Shown: piece after piece, positions 48,962-57,867 of the stretch
How the letters are laid out: every line of letters starts with the position of its first letter
Numbering within the stretch: the first letter of the stretch is position 1
Source of the DNA: Pseudomonas tritici
GTDB taxonomy: Bacteria > Pseudomonadota > Gammaproteobacteria > Pseudomonadales > Pseudomonadaceae
DNA length: 64,000 nt
Assembly: GCF_014268275.3 (NCBI RefSeq)
Contig: NZ_CP077084.1
Coordinates: 806,001 to 870,000, forward strand
Reading direction: 5' to 3'
Position numbers and translations under genes: made by a program
Notes under the pieces: model-generated
Told to the model about the DNA's origin: nothing
Seen by the model: the letters and a program-made list of their open reading frames with translations, nothing else
Databases searched by the model: none

Positions 48962-49789
48962 TCACGGCGCAAACGGCATCACCCGCTTGTGCTCAGTCTT
49001 GCGATACGTCTCACAGATAATCCGGAACGCTTCCTCGCGCACCGGCTCGCCGTGCAGGAACGCATCGATCTCGGTGTAGGTCACGCCATGTGACGCTTCG
49101 TCCGGCTTGCCCGGCGAGAGGTCTTCCAGGTCCGCCGTCGGCACTTTCTCCACCAACGACTCAGGCGCACCAAAGTGCCGTGCAATCGCGCGCACCTGGT
49201 TCTTCACCAGCCCGCTCAATGGCGCCAGATCGCACGCGCCGTCACCAAACTTGGTGAAAAAGCCCATCACCGCTTCTGCCGCATGGTCGGTGCCAATCAC
49301 CAGCCCACCGGCCGCGCCGGCGATGGTGTACTGCGCCACCATGCGCATGCGCGCCTTGGTGTTGCCCAGCACGAAATCGCGGGACACCGAAGCCTTGCCT
49401 TCAAACGCTGCCACTTCATTGGCCAGGGCTTTCACCGCCGGGCCGATGTTCACGGTGTGGCGCTCGTCCGGTTCGATAAAGTCCACCGAGGCCTGGGCGT
49501 CGATTTCGTCGAACTGGGTTTCGTAGGGCAGGCGCACGGCGATAAAACGGTAGGCGTCATCCCCGGTGCTGGCGCGTAGTTCCTGCATCGCGCGTTGGGC
49601 CAACAGGCCGGCGGTCAGGGAGTCGACGCCACCGCTGATGCCCAGCACCAACGCTTTGAGCCCGGAATTGCGCAGGCAGTCCTGGATAAAGGTCACGCGC
49701 CGGGCAACCTCGGCCTCGAGGGCTGCCGGGTCTTTGAACGGCGCTTGGACCTTGAGCTGTTCAGCAATCTCACGCTGTACGGCTTGCAT
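48962..49789 (-). CDS. nadE: NH3-dependent NAD+ synthetase
   Basis: Enzyme of 275 residues that amidates deamido-NAD to NAD with ammonia. The pyrophosphatase-loop motif [15 protein letters not shown] (about 49-63) and the later [22 protein letters not shown] are present; no glutaminase (nitrilase) domain, so ammonia is the donor. AAGGAGTGAATC precedes the ATG; the gene starts 3 bp after the pncB stop, giving a pncB-nadE salvage operon. Confidence 0.96.
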   Translation of the reverse strand: MQAVQREIAEQLKVQAPFKDPAALEAEVARRVTFIQDCLRNSGLKALVLGISGGVDSLTAGLLAQRAMQELRASTGDDAYRFIAVRLPYETQFDEIDAQASVDFIEPDERHTVNIGPAVKALANEVAAFEGKASVSRDFVLGNTKARMRMVAQYTIAGAAGGLVIGTDHAAEAVMGFFTKFGDGACDLAPLSGLVKNQVRAIARHFGAPESLVEKVPTADLEDLSPGKPDEASHGVTYTEIDAFLHGEPVREEAFRIICETYRKTEHKRVMPFAP

Positions 49790-49792
49790 GAT

Positions 49793-51007
49793 TCACTCCT
49801 TGCTAGAGATGGCAGGTACTTTGAAAACATGACGCAAATAGGCGACGAAATTCGGGTCGGTGCAGTGGGTCTTGCCCGCTTCATCGGAAATCTTCGCGAC
49901 GGGCTGGCCATTGCAGGCGGTCATTTTAAGCACGATGCTCATCGGCTCGACACCTGGAATGTCGCAGGTCAGGTTGGTGCCAATGCCAAAGCTCACATTG
50001 ATCCGACCCCGCAGTGCGCGGAATATCTCCAGGGCCTTGGGCAATGACAGGCTGTCGGAGAACACCAGAGTCTTGCTCATCGGCTCGATACCCAGCTTAT
50101 GATAATGGGCGATGGCTTTTTCCGCCCATTGCACCGGGTCGCCGGAGTCATGGCGCAGGCCGTCGAACAGCTTGGCGAAGTACAAATCGAAGTCGCCGAG
50201 GAACGCGTCGGTGGTGATGCAATCGGTCAGGGCAATGCCCAGCAGCCCACGGTACTCGCGGACCCAGCAATCGAGTGCGGCGATCTGGCTGTCGATCAGG
50301 CGCGGGCCGAGTTGCTGGTGGGCCATGATCCATTCGTGGGCCATGGTGCCCAGCGGTTTCATATCGAATTCGCGGGCCAGGTGCACGTTGCTGGTGCCGA
50401 CAAAACGCCCTGGGAAATCATGCTTGAGCACGCTGACCACTTCTTCCTGCACGCGGTACGAGAAGCGCCGGCGCGTGCCGAAGTCGGCCACTTGCAGCTC
50501 TGACAGCTCATCGCTGCTGGCATTTGCCGTCAGCCAGTCGAATTTGCGATACAACTGCTCGCGGGCCTGTTCGAGGATCACGGTCTGGTAGCGGTAGCGG
50601 TTACGCACTTCGCTGACGATGGCCAGCATTGGCACCTCAAACAGGATCACATGCAGCCACGGCCCGCGCAGGCGGATGAACAATTCGCCGTTCTCGATGC
50701 CGGTTTGCACGTAGCGCAGGTTGAAGCGGAACAGCCCGAGAAAGCGCAAAAAATCCGGCTTCATGAAGCTGATGCGTTCGAGGAAACCCAGTTGGTCCGG
50801 GCTCAGGCTCAGCTCGGCGAGGCGTTCGATCTGGTAGCGGATCTCCGCCAGGTACGGGCGCAGGTCTTCGCTGTTTCGGCAACGAAACTCCCATTCAACT
50901 TCCACGTTGGGGTAGTTGTGCAGCACCGCCTGCATCATGGTCAGCTTGTAGAAGTCGGTGTCGAGCAAGTTCTGCACGATGCGATCGGCAAACACACTCT
51001 CGCTCAT
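49793..51007 (-). CDS. pncB: Nicotinate phosphoribosyltransferase
   Basis: First enzyme of NAD salvage from nicotinate (Preiss-Handler route), 404 residues. N-terminal [17 protein letters not shown] and the central [13 protein letters not shown] (histidine that is phosphorylated in the family) are recognisable, as is KPLGTMAHE just before it. ATG at 51007 with GGAG 9 bp upstream; the longer frame to 51055 is not supported. First gene of the operon with nadE. Confidence 0.95.
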   Translation of the reverse strand: MSESVFADRIVQNLLDTDFYKLTMMQAVLHNYPNVEVEWEFRCRNSEDLRPYLAEIRYQIERLAELSLSPDQLGFLERISFMKPDFLRFLGLFRFNLRYVQTGIENGELFIRLRGPWLHVILFEVPMLAIVSEVRNRYRYQTVILEQAREQLYRKFDWLTANASSDELSELQVADFGTRRRFSYRVQEEVVSVLKHDFPGRFVGTSNVHLAREFDMKPLGTMAHEWIMAHQQLGPRLIDSQIAALDCWVREYRGLLGIALTDCITTDAFLGDFDLYFAKLFDGLRHDSGDPVQWAEKAIAHYHKLGIEPMSKTLVFSDSLSLPKALEIFRALRGRINVSFGIGTNLTCDIPGVEPMSIVLKMTACNGQPVAKISDEAGKTHCTDPNFVAYLRHVFKVPAISSKE

Positions 51008-51127
51008 AACGGGAATCTCCAGACGGGTCGGCAATGGGCGCCGACCTTTACGCACAATTAGGGAAGAGGGCTAGTGGCGCATAGACCTGTGTTGTTTTGC
51101 CAGTGATTTTTTTGCCAAGGCCACCGG

Positions 51128-51202
51128 CGCTTTCGCGAGCAAGCCCGCTCCCACACTTGGAATGCATTTCAAACTGTGGGAGCGGGCTTGCTCGCGAAAG
51201 CG
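51128..51202. repeat. REPIN, head-out
   Basis: Perfect 28-bp arms CGCTTTCGCGAGCAAGCCCG (ending CTCCCACA) and the complement at 51175-51202, with a 19-bp middle. It separates pncB from the LysR gene. Confidence 0.92.
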
Positions 51203-51214
51203 ATATTCCAGGCA

Positions 51215-52105
51215 CTAAATAACCTGCTCCATCATCCACTTCACAAATTCGCGCACCTTGGGCACTTCCGCCGAATGCTCCGGATACGCCAGGAAATACG
51301 CATCCTGACTCGGCATTGCGTGCTGCCAAGGGATCACCAGCGTGCCATCCGCCAGTTCCTCTTCCACCAGAAAGCGCGGCAGCAAGGCCACGCCACAGCC
51401 GACCTGGGCCGCACGAATGCACATATAAAAGGTGTCAAAACGCGGTCCGTGATAGCTGTGCTCGGTGTGGAAGCCCTGGCTGGCAAACCAGTCATGCCAC
51501 CCCTGGGGCCGTGAGGCGTTTTGCAGCAGGACCAGGTCGCTGAGTTGCGTGGGATCGGTGAACGGCTGCGCGGGCAGGCTTTCGGGGGCGCACACCGGCA
51601 CCAGCTCTTCGCTGAACAATTTCAGACTCTCGGTGCCGGGGCGTGAGCCCTGGCCAAAGTAGAAGGCCATGTCGGCCTTGCCTTGCAGCAGCTCGTCCGG
51701 CTCCTGCTCGTTGCACAGGTCCAGGTGGATCTGCGGATGACGCAGGCGCCAGCCCTTGAGGCGCGGTACCAGCCAGCGCGCGCCAAAGGTGTAGGGCGTA
51801 GACACCCGCAACACTTCGGTCTCGCCGCCGTAGGAACGCAGGTAGTGGGTGGACATCTCCACCTGCGTGAGGATCTTGCGCACTTCCACCAGGTACAGGT
51901 CGCCCGCTGGCGTCATCTGCAAGCGGCGGCGCACCCGGCGAAACAGCAGGTGTTGCAACAACTCTTCCAGCTGCGCCACCTGCTTGCTCACCGCGCTCTG
52001 CGTGAGGTTCAGTTCCTCGGCGGCGCGGGTGAAACTCAGGTGGCGGGTGGCGGCTTCGAAACACTGCAAGGCAGTGATCGAGGGCAAATGTCTTTTATTG
52101 AGCAC
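51215..52105 (-). CDS. LysR-type transcriptional regulator
   Basis: Regulator of 296 residues. The N-terminal winged helix-turn-helix (LPSITALQCFEAATRHLSFTR, AEELNLTQSAVSKQVAQLE) belongs to the GcvA-like branch; the effector domain spans about 90-296. It is divergent from amaB with a 154-bp gap, the usual place for a local activator of lysine/pipecolate catabolism; in P. putida a LysR gene sits beside amaAB. GTG at 52105 with GAGG 6 bp upstream is taken. The frame upstream of it has no homology. Confidence 0.88.
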   Translation of the reverse strand: MLNKRHLPSITALQCFEAATRHLSFTRAAEELNLTQSAVSKQVAQLEELLQHLLFRRVRRRLQMTPAGDLYLVEVRKILTQVEMSTHYLRSYGGETEVLRVSTPYTFGARWLVPRLKGWRLRHPQIHLDLCNEQEPDELLQGKADMAFYFGQGSRPGTESLKLFSEELVPVCAPESLPAQPFTDPTQLSDLVLLQNASRPQGWHDWFASQGFHTEHSYHGPRFDTFYMCIRAAQVGCGVALLPRFLVEEELADGTLVIPWQHAMPSQDAYFLAYPEHSAEVPKVREFVKWMMEQVI

Positions 52106-52259
52106 GGCACGCCTCTTTTTATTCTTTGCATGAATAAACGGAATGATATCTCGCCTAATCGTCGTTTGTTGGCAAGTCTTCGGCCAGCTACAAATAAGCC
52201 CTGGATCGCCGTGTCTGTCGGCGGCGCAATTTTCTGTTTGCAGATTGAAGGAGTGACCC

Positions 52260-53750
52260 ATGGTTGCCGCATTGCTTGAACGTCTCGGGGTAAACCCGGC
52301 GCTGTACCAGTCGGGGAAACAACCCGTGCATTCGCCGATCGATGGCAGCCGTATCGGCAGCGTGAACTGGGAAGGTGCCGCCGAGGTGGAGCAACAGGTC
52401 AGTCGCGCCGAGCATGCATTCGAGGCCTGGCGCAACGTGCCGGCACCACGCCGCGGCGAACTGGTGCGTCAGTTCGGTGATGTGTTGCGCGAGTACAAGG
52501 CCGACCTCGGCGAGCTGGTGTCCTGGGAAGCCGGCAAGATCACCCAGGAAGGCCTGGGTGAAGTGCAGGAAATGATCGACATCTGCGACTTCGCCGTCGG
52601 CCTGTCGCGCCAGCTGTACGGTTTGACCATCGCCTCCGAACGCCCGGGCCACCATATGCGTGAAACCTGGCACCCGCTGGGCGTGGTCGGCGTGATCAGC
52701 GCCTTCAACTTCCCGGTCGCCGTGTGGGCGTGGAACACCACCCTGGCGCTGGTGTGCGGCAACGCGGTGATCTGGAAACCCTCGGAAAAGACCCCGCTTA
52801 CCGCGCTGGCTTGCCAGGCGCTGTTCGAGCGTGTGTTGAAGAAATTCGACGGCGCGCCCGAGTACCTCAGCCAAGTGATCATCGGCGGCCGCGACGCCGG
52901 CGCCGCGCTGGTGGATGACCCGCGCGTCGGGTTGATCAGCGCCACCGGCAGCACCCGCATGGGCCGCGAAGTGGCACCGAAAGTCGCCGCACGGTTTGCC
53001 CGCAGCATCCTGGAGCTGGGCGGCAACAACGCAATGATCCTCGGCCCAAGCGCCGACCTGGACATGGCCGTGCGCGCCATCCTGTTCAGCGCGGTCGGCA
53101 CGGCCGGCCAGCGTTGCACCACCCTACGCCGGCTGATCGCCCACGAGTCGGTGAAGGAGGAAATCGTCACCCGCCTCAAGGCCGCCTATTCCAAGGTGCG
53201 CATCGGCCACCCGCTGGAAGGCAACCTGATCGGCCCACTGATCGACAAACACGGCTTCGAGAACATGCAGGACGCCCTGGAGCAAGCCTTGAGCGAAGGC
53301 GGCAAGGTGTTCGGCGGCAAGCGCCAACTGCAAGACACATTCCCTAACGCCTACTACGTGTCGCCGGCCATCGTGGAAATGCCCGAGCAAAGCGACGTGG
53401 TGTGCACTGAAACGTTCGCGCCGATTCTTTACGTGATTGGCTACACCGATTTCGCTGAAGCCCTGCGTCTGAACAACGCCGTGCCTCAAGGTTTGTCGTC
53501 ATGCATCTTCACTACCGATGTGCGCGAAGCCGAGCAGTTCATGTCGGCCGTGGGCAGTGACTGCGGCATCGCCAACGTCAACATCGGCCCGAGCGGCGCG
53601 GAAATCGGCGGCGCGTTTGGCGGTGAGAAAGAAACGGGCGGTGGGCGTGAATCGGGTTCGGATGCGTGGCGCGGGTATATGCGTCGGCAGACCAATACGG
53701 TGAACTACTCGTTGGAACTGCCATTGGCCCAGGGTATTACCTTCGACTGA
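52260..53750 (+). CDS. amaB: L-piperidine-6-carboxylate (2-aminoadipate semialdehyde) dehydrogenase AmaB
   Basis: NAD-dependent aldehyde dehydrogenase of 496 residues. Catalytic cysteine in GTAGQRCTTLRRL near 286, glutamate in ILELGGNNAM near 253, and the Rossmann TGSTRMGREVA. The N-terminus VAALLERLGVNPALYQSG and the neighbour amaA mark it as the lysine (pipecolate) pathway enzyme of the ALDH7/antiquitin type, oxidising the semialdehyde to 2-aminoadipate. GAAGGAGTGACCC precedes the ATG. Confidence 0.92.
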   Translation: MVAALLERLGVNPALYQSGKQPVHSPIDGSRIGSVNWEGAAEVEQQVSRAEHAFEAWRNVPAPRRGELVRQFGDVLREYKADLGELVSWEAGKITQEGLGEVQEMIDICDFAVGLSRQLYGLTIASERPGHHMRETWHPLGVVGVISAFNFPVAVWAWNTTLALVCGNAVIWKPSEKTPLTALACQALFERVLKKFDGAPEYLSQVIIGGRDAGAALVDDPRVGLISATGSTRMGREVAPKVAARFARSILELGGNNAMILGPSADLDMAVRAILFSAVGTAGQRCTTLRRLIAHESVKEEIVTRLKAAYSKVRIGHPLEGNLIGPLIDKHGFENMQDALEQALSEGGKVFGGKRQLQDTFPNAYYVSPAIVEMPEQSDVVCTETFAPILYVIGYTDFAEALRLNNAVPQGLSSCIFTTDVREAEQFMSAVGSDCGIANVNIGPSGAEIGGAFGGEKETGGGRESGSDAWRGYMRRQTNTVNYSLELPLAQGITFD

Positions 53751-53761
53751 TCTCTCAGTCG
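53744..53761 (+). terminator. Small hairpin at the end of amaB
   Basis: CGACTGA-TCTC-TCAGTCG overlaps the stop codon; 7-bp stem, no T-tract, so termination is doubtful. Confidence 0.3.
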
Positions 53762-53773
53762 GAGTGAGGTCAG

Positions 53774-53862
53774 AATGTGGGAGCTGGCTTGCCTGCGATA
53801 GCATCACTTCGGTCTAGCTGATACACCGAGGTGCCTGCATCGCAGGCAAGCCAGCTCCCACC
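53774..53862. repeat. REPIN, head-in
   Basis: Left arm AATGTGGGAGCTGGCTTGCC, right arm complementary (ending CCAGCTCCCACC). The middle GATAGCATCACTTCGGT...CTGATACACCGAGGTGCC matches 32875-32963. Lies between amaB and amaA. Confidence 0.9.
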
Positions 53863-53920
53863 GTTGATTGGGTTTACAACCCTGAAACTGTTGTTTGTTA
53901 GGTCTCATCGGAGTCTGGCA

Positions 53921-55204
53921 ATGGCACTGCGCGAAACATGTTTGTGGGAACACCTCACCCCTGGCCGGCCAGACCGCGCCGCGCTCAAGGGCGACGTCAA
54001 GGTGGATGTGTGCGTGATCGGCGCCGGGATCACCGGGCTGTCGGCGGCCATCCACTTGCTGGAACAGGGTAAAAGCGTTGCCGTGCTGGAGGCCCATCGC
54101 ACCGGCCACGGCGGTTCGGGGCGCAACGTCGGGTTGGTCAATGCCGGGATGTGGATCCCGCCGGATGAGATCGAAGCCGGTTTCGGCGAGGCGGTGGGCA
54201 GCCAGCTCAACCGCATGCTGGGGGCGGCGCCGTCGCTGGTGTTCAGCCTGATCGACAAATACAACATCGACTGCCAATTGCGCCGCGAGGGCACGTTGCA
54301 CATGGCGCACAACGCCCGTGGCGAAGCAGATTTGCGCAGTCGTGAAGAACAATGGAAACGCCGGGGCGCGCCGGTGGAATTGCTCACCGGCCAAGCCTGC
54401 GAGCAAGCCACTGGCACTAAGAAAATCGCTGCCGCCTTGCTGGATCGGCGCGCCGGCACCTTGAATCCAATGGCTTACACCAGTGGTTTGGCGAATGCGG
54501 CTGTCGGCCTTGGCGGGCAGTTGTTCGACCATTCCCCAGTCACCCAGCTCGAACGCCAAGGTGCGCACTGGTCGGTGCAGACTGCCCAAGGCTCAGTGCA
54601 GGCTGCACAGGTGGTCATCGCCTCAAATGCCTACACCGAAGGCGAATGGACCGAGCTGCGGCGCAATTTCTTCCCCGGTTACTACTACCAGGTCGCGTCG
54701 GCCCCGCTGACGGGGGACGCCGCCCAGCAAATCCTCCCCGGCGGCCAAGGTTCGTGGGATACGCGCCAGGTGCTGAGCAGCATTCGCCGCGATGCCGATG
54801 GCCGCCTGTTGCTCGGTAGCCTGGGCAACGGAAACCAGAAACCGGCTTGGTTCCTCGAGGCGTGGGCCGATCGGGTGCAGCAGCATTACTTCCCGTACCT
54901 CAAATCGGTGCAGTGGGAATACACCTGGACCGGCTGCATTGCCTTCACTCCGGACCACTTGATGCGCCTGTTCGAACCCGCCCCTGGCCTGGTGGCAGTA
55001 ACGGGCTATAACGGGCGCGGCGTGACCACCGGCAGCGTGGTGGGCAAGGCGTTCGCCGACTACGTGTGTCACCAGAATCCACAGGCATTGCCGATCCCCT
55101 TCGCGCCTATGCAACCGCTGGCTGGGGTGGGCCTGCGCAGCTGTCTTTATGAAGCCGGATTTTCGCTGTATCACGCGGGCCAATGCCTGAGGATCGTGAT
55201 CTGA
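53921..55204 (+). CDS. amaA: FAD-dependent L-pipecolate oxidase AmaA
   Basis: DAO-family flavoprotein of 427 residues. The dinucleotide-binding VIGAGITGLSAAIHLLEQG is near residue 31, and the C-terminal VTGYNGRGVTTGSVVGKAF closes the FAD site. Together with amaB it turns L-pipecolate into 2-aminoadipate in D-lysine catabolism, as described in P. putida. ATG at 53921 follows TCGGAG at 8 bp; the longer frame starts inside the REP element. No signal peptide; probably membrane associated like its relatives. Confidence 0.9.
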   Translation: MALRETCLWEHLTPGRPDRAALKGDVKVDVCVIGAGITGLSAAIHLLEQGKSVAVLEAHRTGHGGSGRNVGLVNAGMWIPPDEIEAGFGEAVGSQLNRMLGAAPSLVFSLIDKYNIDCQLRREGTLHMAHNARGEADLRSREEQWKRRGAPVELLTGQACEQATGTKKIAAALLDRRAGTLNPMAYTSGLANAAVGLGGQLFDHSPVTQLERQGAHWSVQTAQGSVQAAQVVIASNAYTEGEWTELRRNFFPGYYYQVASAPLTGDAAQQILPGGQGSWDTRQVLSSIRRDADGRLLLGSLGNGNQKPAWFLEAWADRVQQHYFPYLKSVQWEYTWTGCIAFTPDHLMRLFEPAPGLVAVTGYNGRGVTTGSVVGKAFADYVCHQNPQALPIPFAPMQPLAGVGLRSCLYEAGFSLYHAGQCLRIVI

Positions 55205-55224
55205 TCAGCGAAATACCGCTCAAA

Positions 55225-55247
55225 AGCCTGCATTTTCTTAGCAGGCT
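55225..55247 (+). terminator. Hairpin after amaA
   Basis: AGCCTGC-ATTTTCTTA-GCAGGCT, 7-bp stem 21 bp after the stop, no good T-tract. Weak. Confidence 0.35.
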
Positions 55248-55347
55248 ACTAATCTGTATTGGTGCAAGTCGTAGCAGTCACGCACTGTAAATGTGCAGTT
55301 CCGTTACGCCGTTTGTTACAGCGGTAGGAACTGTCGTTTATGGGGTT

Positions 55348-55423
55348 GGTTGCAGGTGCGACCTGTCGAGGTTGTACTTTTTCGATCCATTGGTTGCACC
55401 TTCTGATGCTAGACGGTTGCACG
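55348..55423 (+). promoter_or_regulatory. Three GGTTGCA direct repeats upstream of braC promoter
   Basis: GGTTGCAGG (55348-55356), GGTTGCACC (55392-55400), GGTTGCACG (55415-55423), spaced 44 and 23 bp apart (about four and two helical turns). They lie 70-145 bp upstream of the sigma-54 -24 element, the normal place for enhancer-binding-protein sites. The rest of the 374-bp gap 55205-55578 holds no gene I can see. Confidence 0.4.
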
Positions 55424-55493
55424 TCCTTGCGATGGGCGCTGAAACGCCTGCAATAACAATGACACCGTGTCTTTTTGAAGAATAAAAACGTAG

Positions 55494-55509
55494 TGGCACG
55501 CGCCTTGCT
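55494..55509 (+). promoter_or_regulatory. Sigma-54 promoter of braC
   Basis: TGGCACG-CGCC-TTGCT, essentially identical to the -24/-12 consensus TGGCACG-N4-TTGCW. Transcription should start near 55521, about 58 nt upstream of the braC start. Confidence 0.8.
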
Positions 55510-55578
55510 CTGAGCTTTCAGTGAAAAGTTTGAACGCAAGTTGTCGTGCCAAAAATCAAAAATATCGGAGCACCACTC

Positions 55579-56715
55579 ATGTCCCAGACGTTTTACAAGA
55601 AAGGTTTCCTGGCCCTCGCCGTTGCAGCGGCGCTGGGTGTTTCTGCGTTTGTTCAAGCTGATGTGAAGATTGGCGTTGCGGGGCCGATGACTGGCGCCAA
55701 CGCCTCTTTCGGTGAGCAGTACATGAAGGGTGCCCAAGCGGCAGCCGATGCGATCAACAAGGCCGGCGGCATTAACGGTGAGCAGATCAAGCTGGTCGCC
55801 GGCGACGATGCCTGCGAACCCAAGCAGGCCGTAGCCGTGGCCAACCGGCTGGTCGACCAGGACAAAGTGATCGGCGTGGTCGGGCACTTCTGCTCGTCGA
55901 ACACCATCCCGGCGTCCGAGGTGTATAACGACGCGGGCGTGATCGCCATCACCCCAGGTTCCACCAACCCACAAGTGACCGAGCGCGGCATGAGCGCAAT
56001 GTTCCGTATGTGCGGGCGTGACGACCAGCAGGGCATCGTGGCCGGCGACTATATCGTCGACGTGCTCAAGGGCAAGAAAATTGCCGTGATCAACGACAAA
56101 GACACCTACGGCAAAGGCCTGGCTGACGCCACTGCTGCCCAGTTGACCAAGCGCGGCGTCAAGCCGGTGCTGGAAGAAGGCCTGACCCGTGGCGAGAAAG
56201 ACTTCAGTGCTCTGGTCACCAAAATCCGTTCTACCGGCGCTGACGTCGTGTACTTCGGCGGACTGCACCCGGAAGCCGGTCCTTTGGTTCGCCAACTGCG
56301 TGAAGCCGGCCTGAAAGATGTGAAGTTCATGTCCGATGACGGCGTAGTGACCGACGAATTGGTCACCACCGCAGGCGGCAAGCAATACGTGGACGGCGTC
56401 TACATGACCTTTGGCGCCGACCCGCGCCTGTTGCCCGAAAGCAAGGCCGTGGTGGAAGAGTTCCGCAAAGCCGGCTACGAGCCTGAAGGCTACACCTTGT
56501 ACGCCTACGCCTCGCTCCAGGCCCTGGCCGCCGGCTTCAACGGTGCCAAGTCCGACAAAGGCGAAGACGCCGCCAAGTGGCTCAAGGCCAACCCTGTGAA
56601 AACCGTGATGGGCGAGAAGACCTGGGACGCCAAGGGCGACCTGAAAGTCTCCGACTATGTGGTTTACCAGTGGGACAAGGAAGGCAAATACCACCAGTTG
56701 GAAAAACAGAAATAA
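55579..56715 (+). CDS. braC: Branched-chain amino acid ABC transporter substrate-binding protein
   Basis: Periplasmic leucine/isoleucine/valine-binding protein of 378 residues (Peripla_BP_6 type). Signal peptide to about residue 25 (ending AFVQA), then VKIGVAGPMTGANASFGEQY, KLVAGDDACEPKQAVAVA with one of the family cysteines, and FCSSNTIPASEVY. ATG at 55579 follows TCGGAG at 9 bp. First gene of the braCDEFG operon, separated from braD by 235 bp that contain a REPIN. Substrate range may include other amino acids. Confidence 0.93.
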   Translation: MSQTFYKKGFLALAVAAALGVSAFVQADVKIGVAGPMTGANASFGEQYMKGAQAAADAINKAGGINGEQIKLVAGDDACEPKQAVAVANRLVDQDKVIGVVGHFCSSNTIPASEVYNDAGVIAITPGSTNPQVTERGMSAMFRMCGRDDQQGIVAGDYIVDVLKGKKIAVINDKDTYGKGLADATAAQLTKRGVKPVLEEGLTRGEKDFSALVTKIRSTGADVVYFGGLHPEAGPLVRQLREAGLKDVKFMSDDGVVTDELVTTAGGKQYVDGVYMTFGADPRLLPESKAVVEEFRKAGYEPEGYTLYAYASLQALAAGFNGAKSDKGEDAAKWLKANPVKTVMGEKTWDAKGDLKVSDYVVYQWDKEGKYHQLEKQK

Positions 56716-56748
56716 GCGTAAACACGATCACTCCGGCAACACAGAGCC

Positions 56749-56842
56749 AATGTGGGAGCCGGGCTTGCCCGCGATGACGGACTGGCAGTCAGCACGTGTG
56801 TTGAATCTGAAACCGCTATCGCAGGCAAGCCAGCTCCCACAA
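56749..56842. repeat. REPIN, head-in, inside the bra operon
   Basis: Left arm AATGTGGGAGCCGGGCTTGC, right arm TATCGCAGGCAAGCCAGCTC; 40-bp middle. The arms are mixed subtypes. Lies between braC and braD, where a stable hairpin would protect the braC mRNA and reduce downstream expression. Confidence 0.88.
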
Positions 56843-56950
56843 TGGATCGCAGTTGTCAGTCCCATCGTGTCAGGCAACAAGATCTGTCTTTTCCTCCAGA
56901 AGCGCCGCACACCCACCGGTGTGCAGGTGCTCACCGCGTGAGATTGCGTT

Positions 56951-57865
56951 ATGGATGGTATTTTCCTGCAGCAACTGGTCAACGGCCTGACCCTCGGGTC
57001 GGTCTATGGCCTGATCGCCATCGGCTACACAATGGTCTATGGCATCATTGGCATGATCAACTTCGCCCACGGCGAGGTTTATATGATTTCCGCTTACCTC
57101 GCGGCGATCAGTCTGGCACTGCTGGCTTACTTCGGCATCGAATCCTTTCCGCTGCTCATTCTTGGCACCTTGGTCTTCACCGTCGTCGTCACCGGCGTTT
57201 ACGGTTGGGTCATCGAACGTGTCGCCTACAAACCGCTGCGTAACTCCACCCGCCTGGCACCGCTGATCAGCGCCATCGGGATTTCCCTGATCCTGCAGAA
57301 CTACGCGCAGATCGCCCAGGGCGCCAAGCAACAAGGTATTCCAACCTTGCTGGCAGGGGCCTGGCGTGTCGACATCGGCACCGGGTTCGTGCAGCTCACG
57401 TACACCAAGGTGTTCATCCTCGTGGCGGCGTTTGCCGGCATGGCGTTGCTGACCTACATCATCAAATACACCAAGCTCGGCCGCATGTGCCGCGCGACCC
57501 AGCAAGACCGCAAGATGGCCTCGATCCTCGGCATCAACACCGACCGGGTGATCTCCTATGTGTTTGTCATCGGTGCCGCCATGGCTGCACTGGCCGGCGT
57601 GCTGATCACCCTCAACTACGGCACCTTCGATTTCTATGCCGGCTTCATCATCGGCATCAAGGCGTTTACCGCGGCGGTACTCGGCGGCATCGGCTCCCTG
57701 CCAGGGGCGATGTTGGGCGGGATTATCCTGGGTATCTCCGAGTCGCTGTTCTCGGGGTTGATCAACTCTGACTACAAAGACGTGTTCAGTTTCTCCCTGC
57801 TGGTGGTGATTCTGATTTTCCGTCCTCAGGGCCTGCTTGGTCGCCCACTCGTGGCTAAGGTGTAA
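56951..57865 (+). CDS. braD: Branched-chain amino acid ABC permease LivH/BraD
   Basis: Inner-membrane permease of 304 residues with about eight hydrophobic helices. LivH-type signatures: GLTLGSVYGLIAIGYTMVYG at the N-terminus, INFAHGEVYM, and AAVLGGIGSLPGAMLGG near 245. ATG at 56951. Confidence 0.94.
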   Translation: MDGIFLQQLVNGLTLGSVYGLIAIGYTMVYGIIGMINFAHGEVYMISAYLAAISLALLAYFGIESFPLLILGTLVFTVVVTGVYGWVIERVAYKPLRNSTRLAPLISAIGISLILQNYAQIAQGAKQQGIPTLLAGAWRVDIGTGFVQLTYTKVFILVAAFAGMALLTYIIKYTKLGRMCRATQQDRKMASILGINTDRVISYVFVIGAAMAALAGVLITLNYGTFDFYAGFIIGIKAFTAAVLGGIGSLPGAMLGGIILGISESLFSGLINSDYKDVFSFSLLVVILIFRPQGLLGRPLVAKV

Positions 57866-57867
57866 AC

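Noticed and set aside
55249..56694. Minus-strand open frame of 481 codons over the braC region
   Set aside because: Shadow of braC extending over its leader; the sigma-54 site and braC explain the region.
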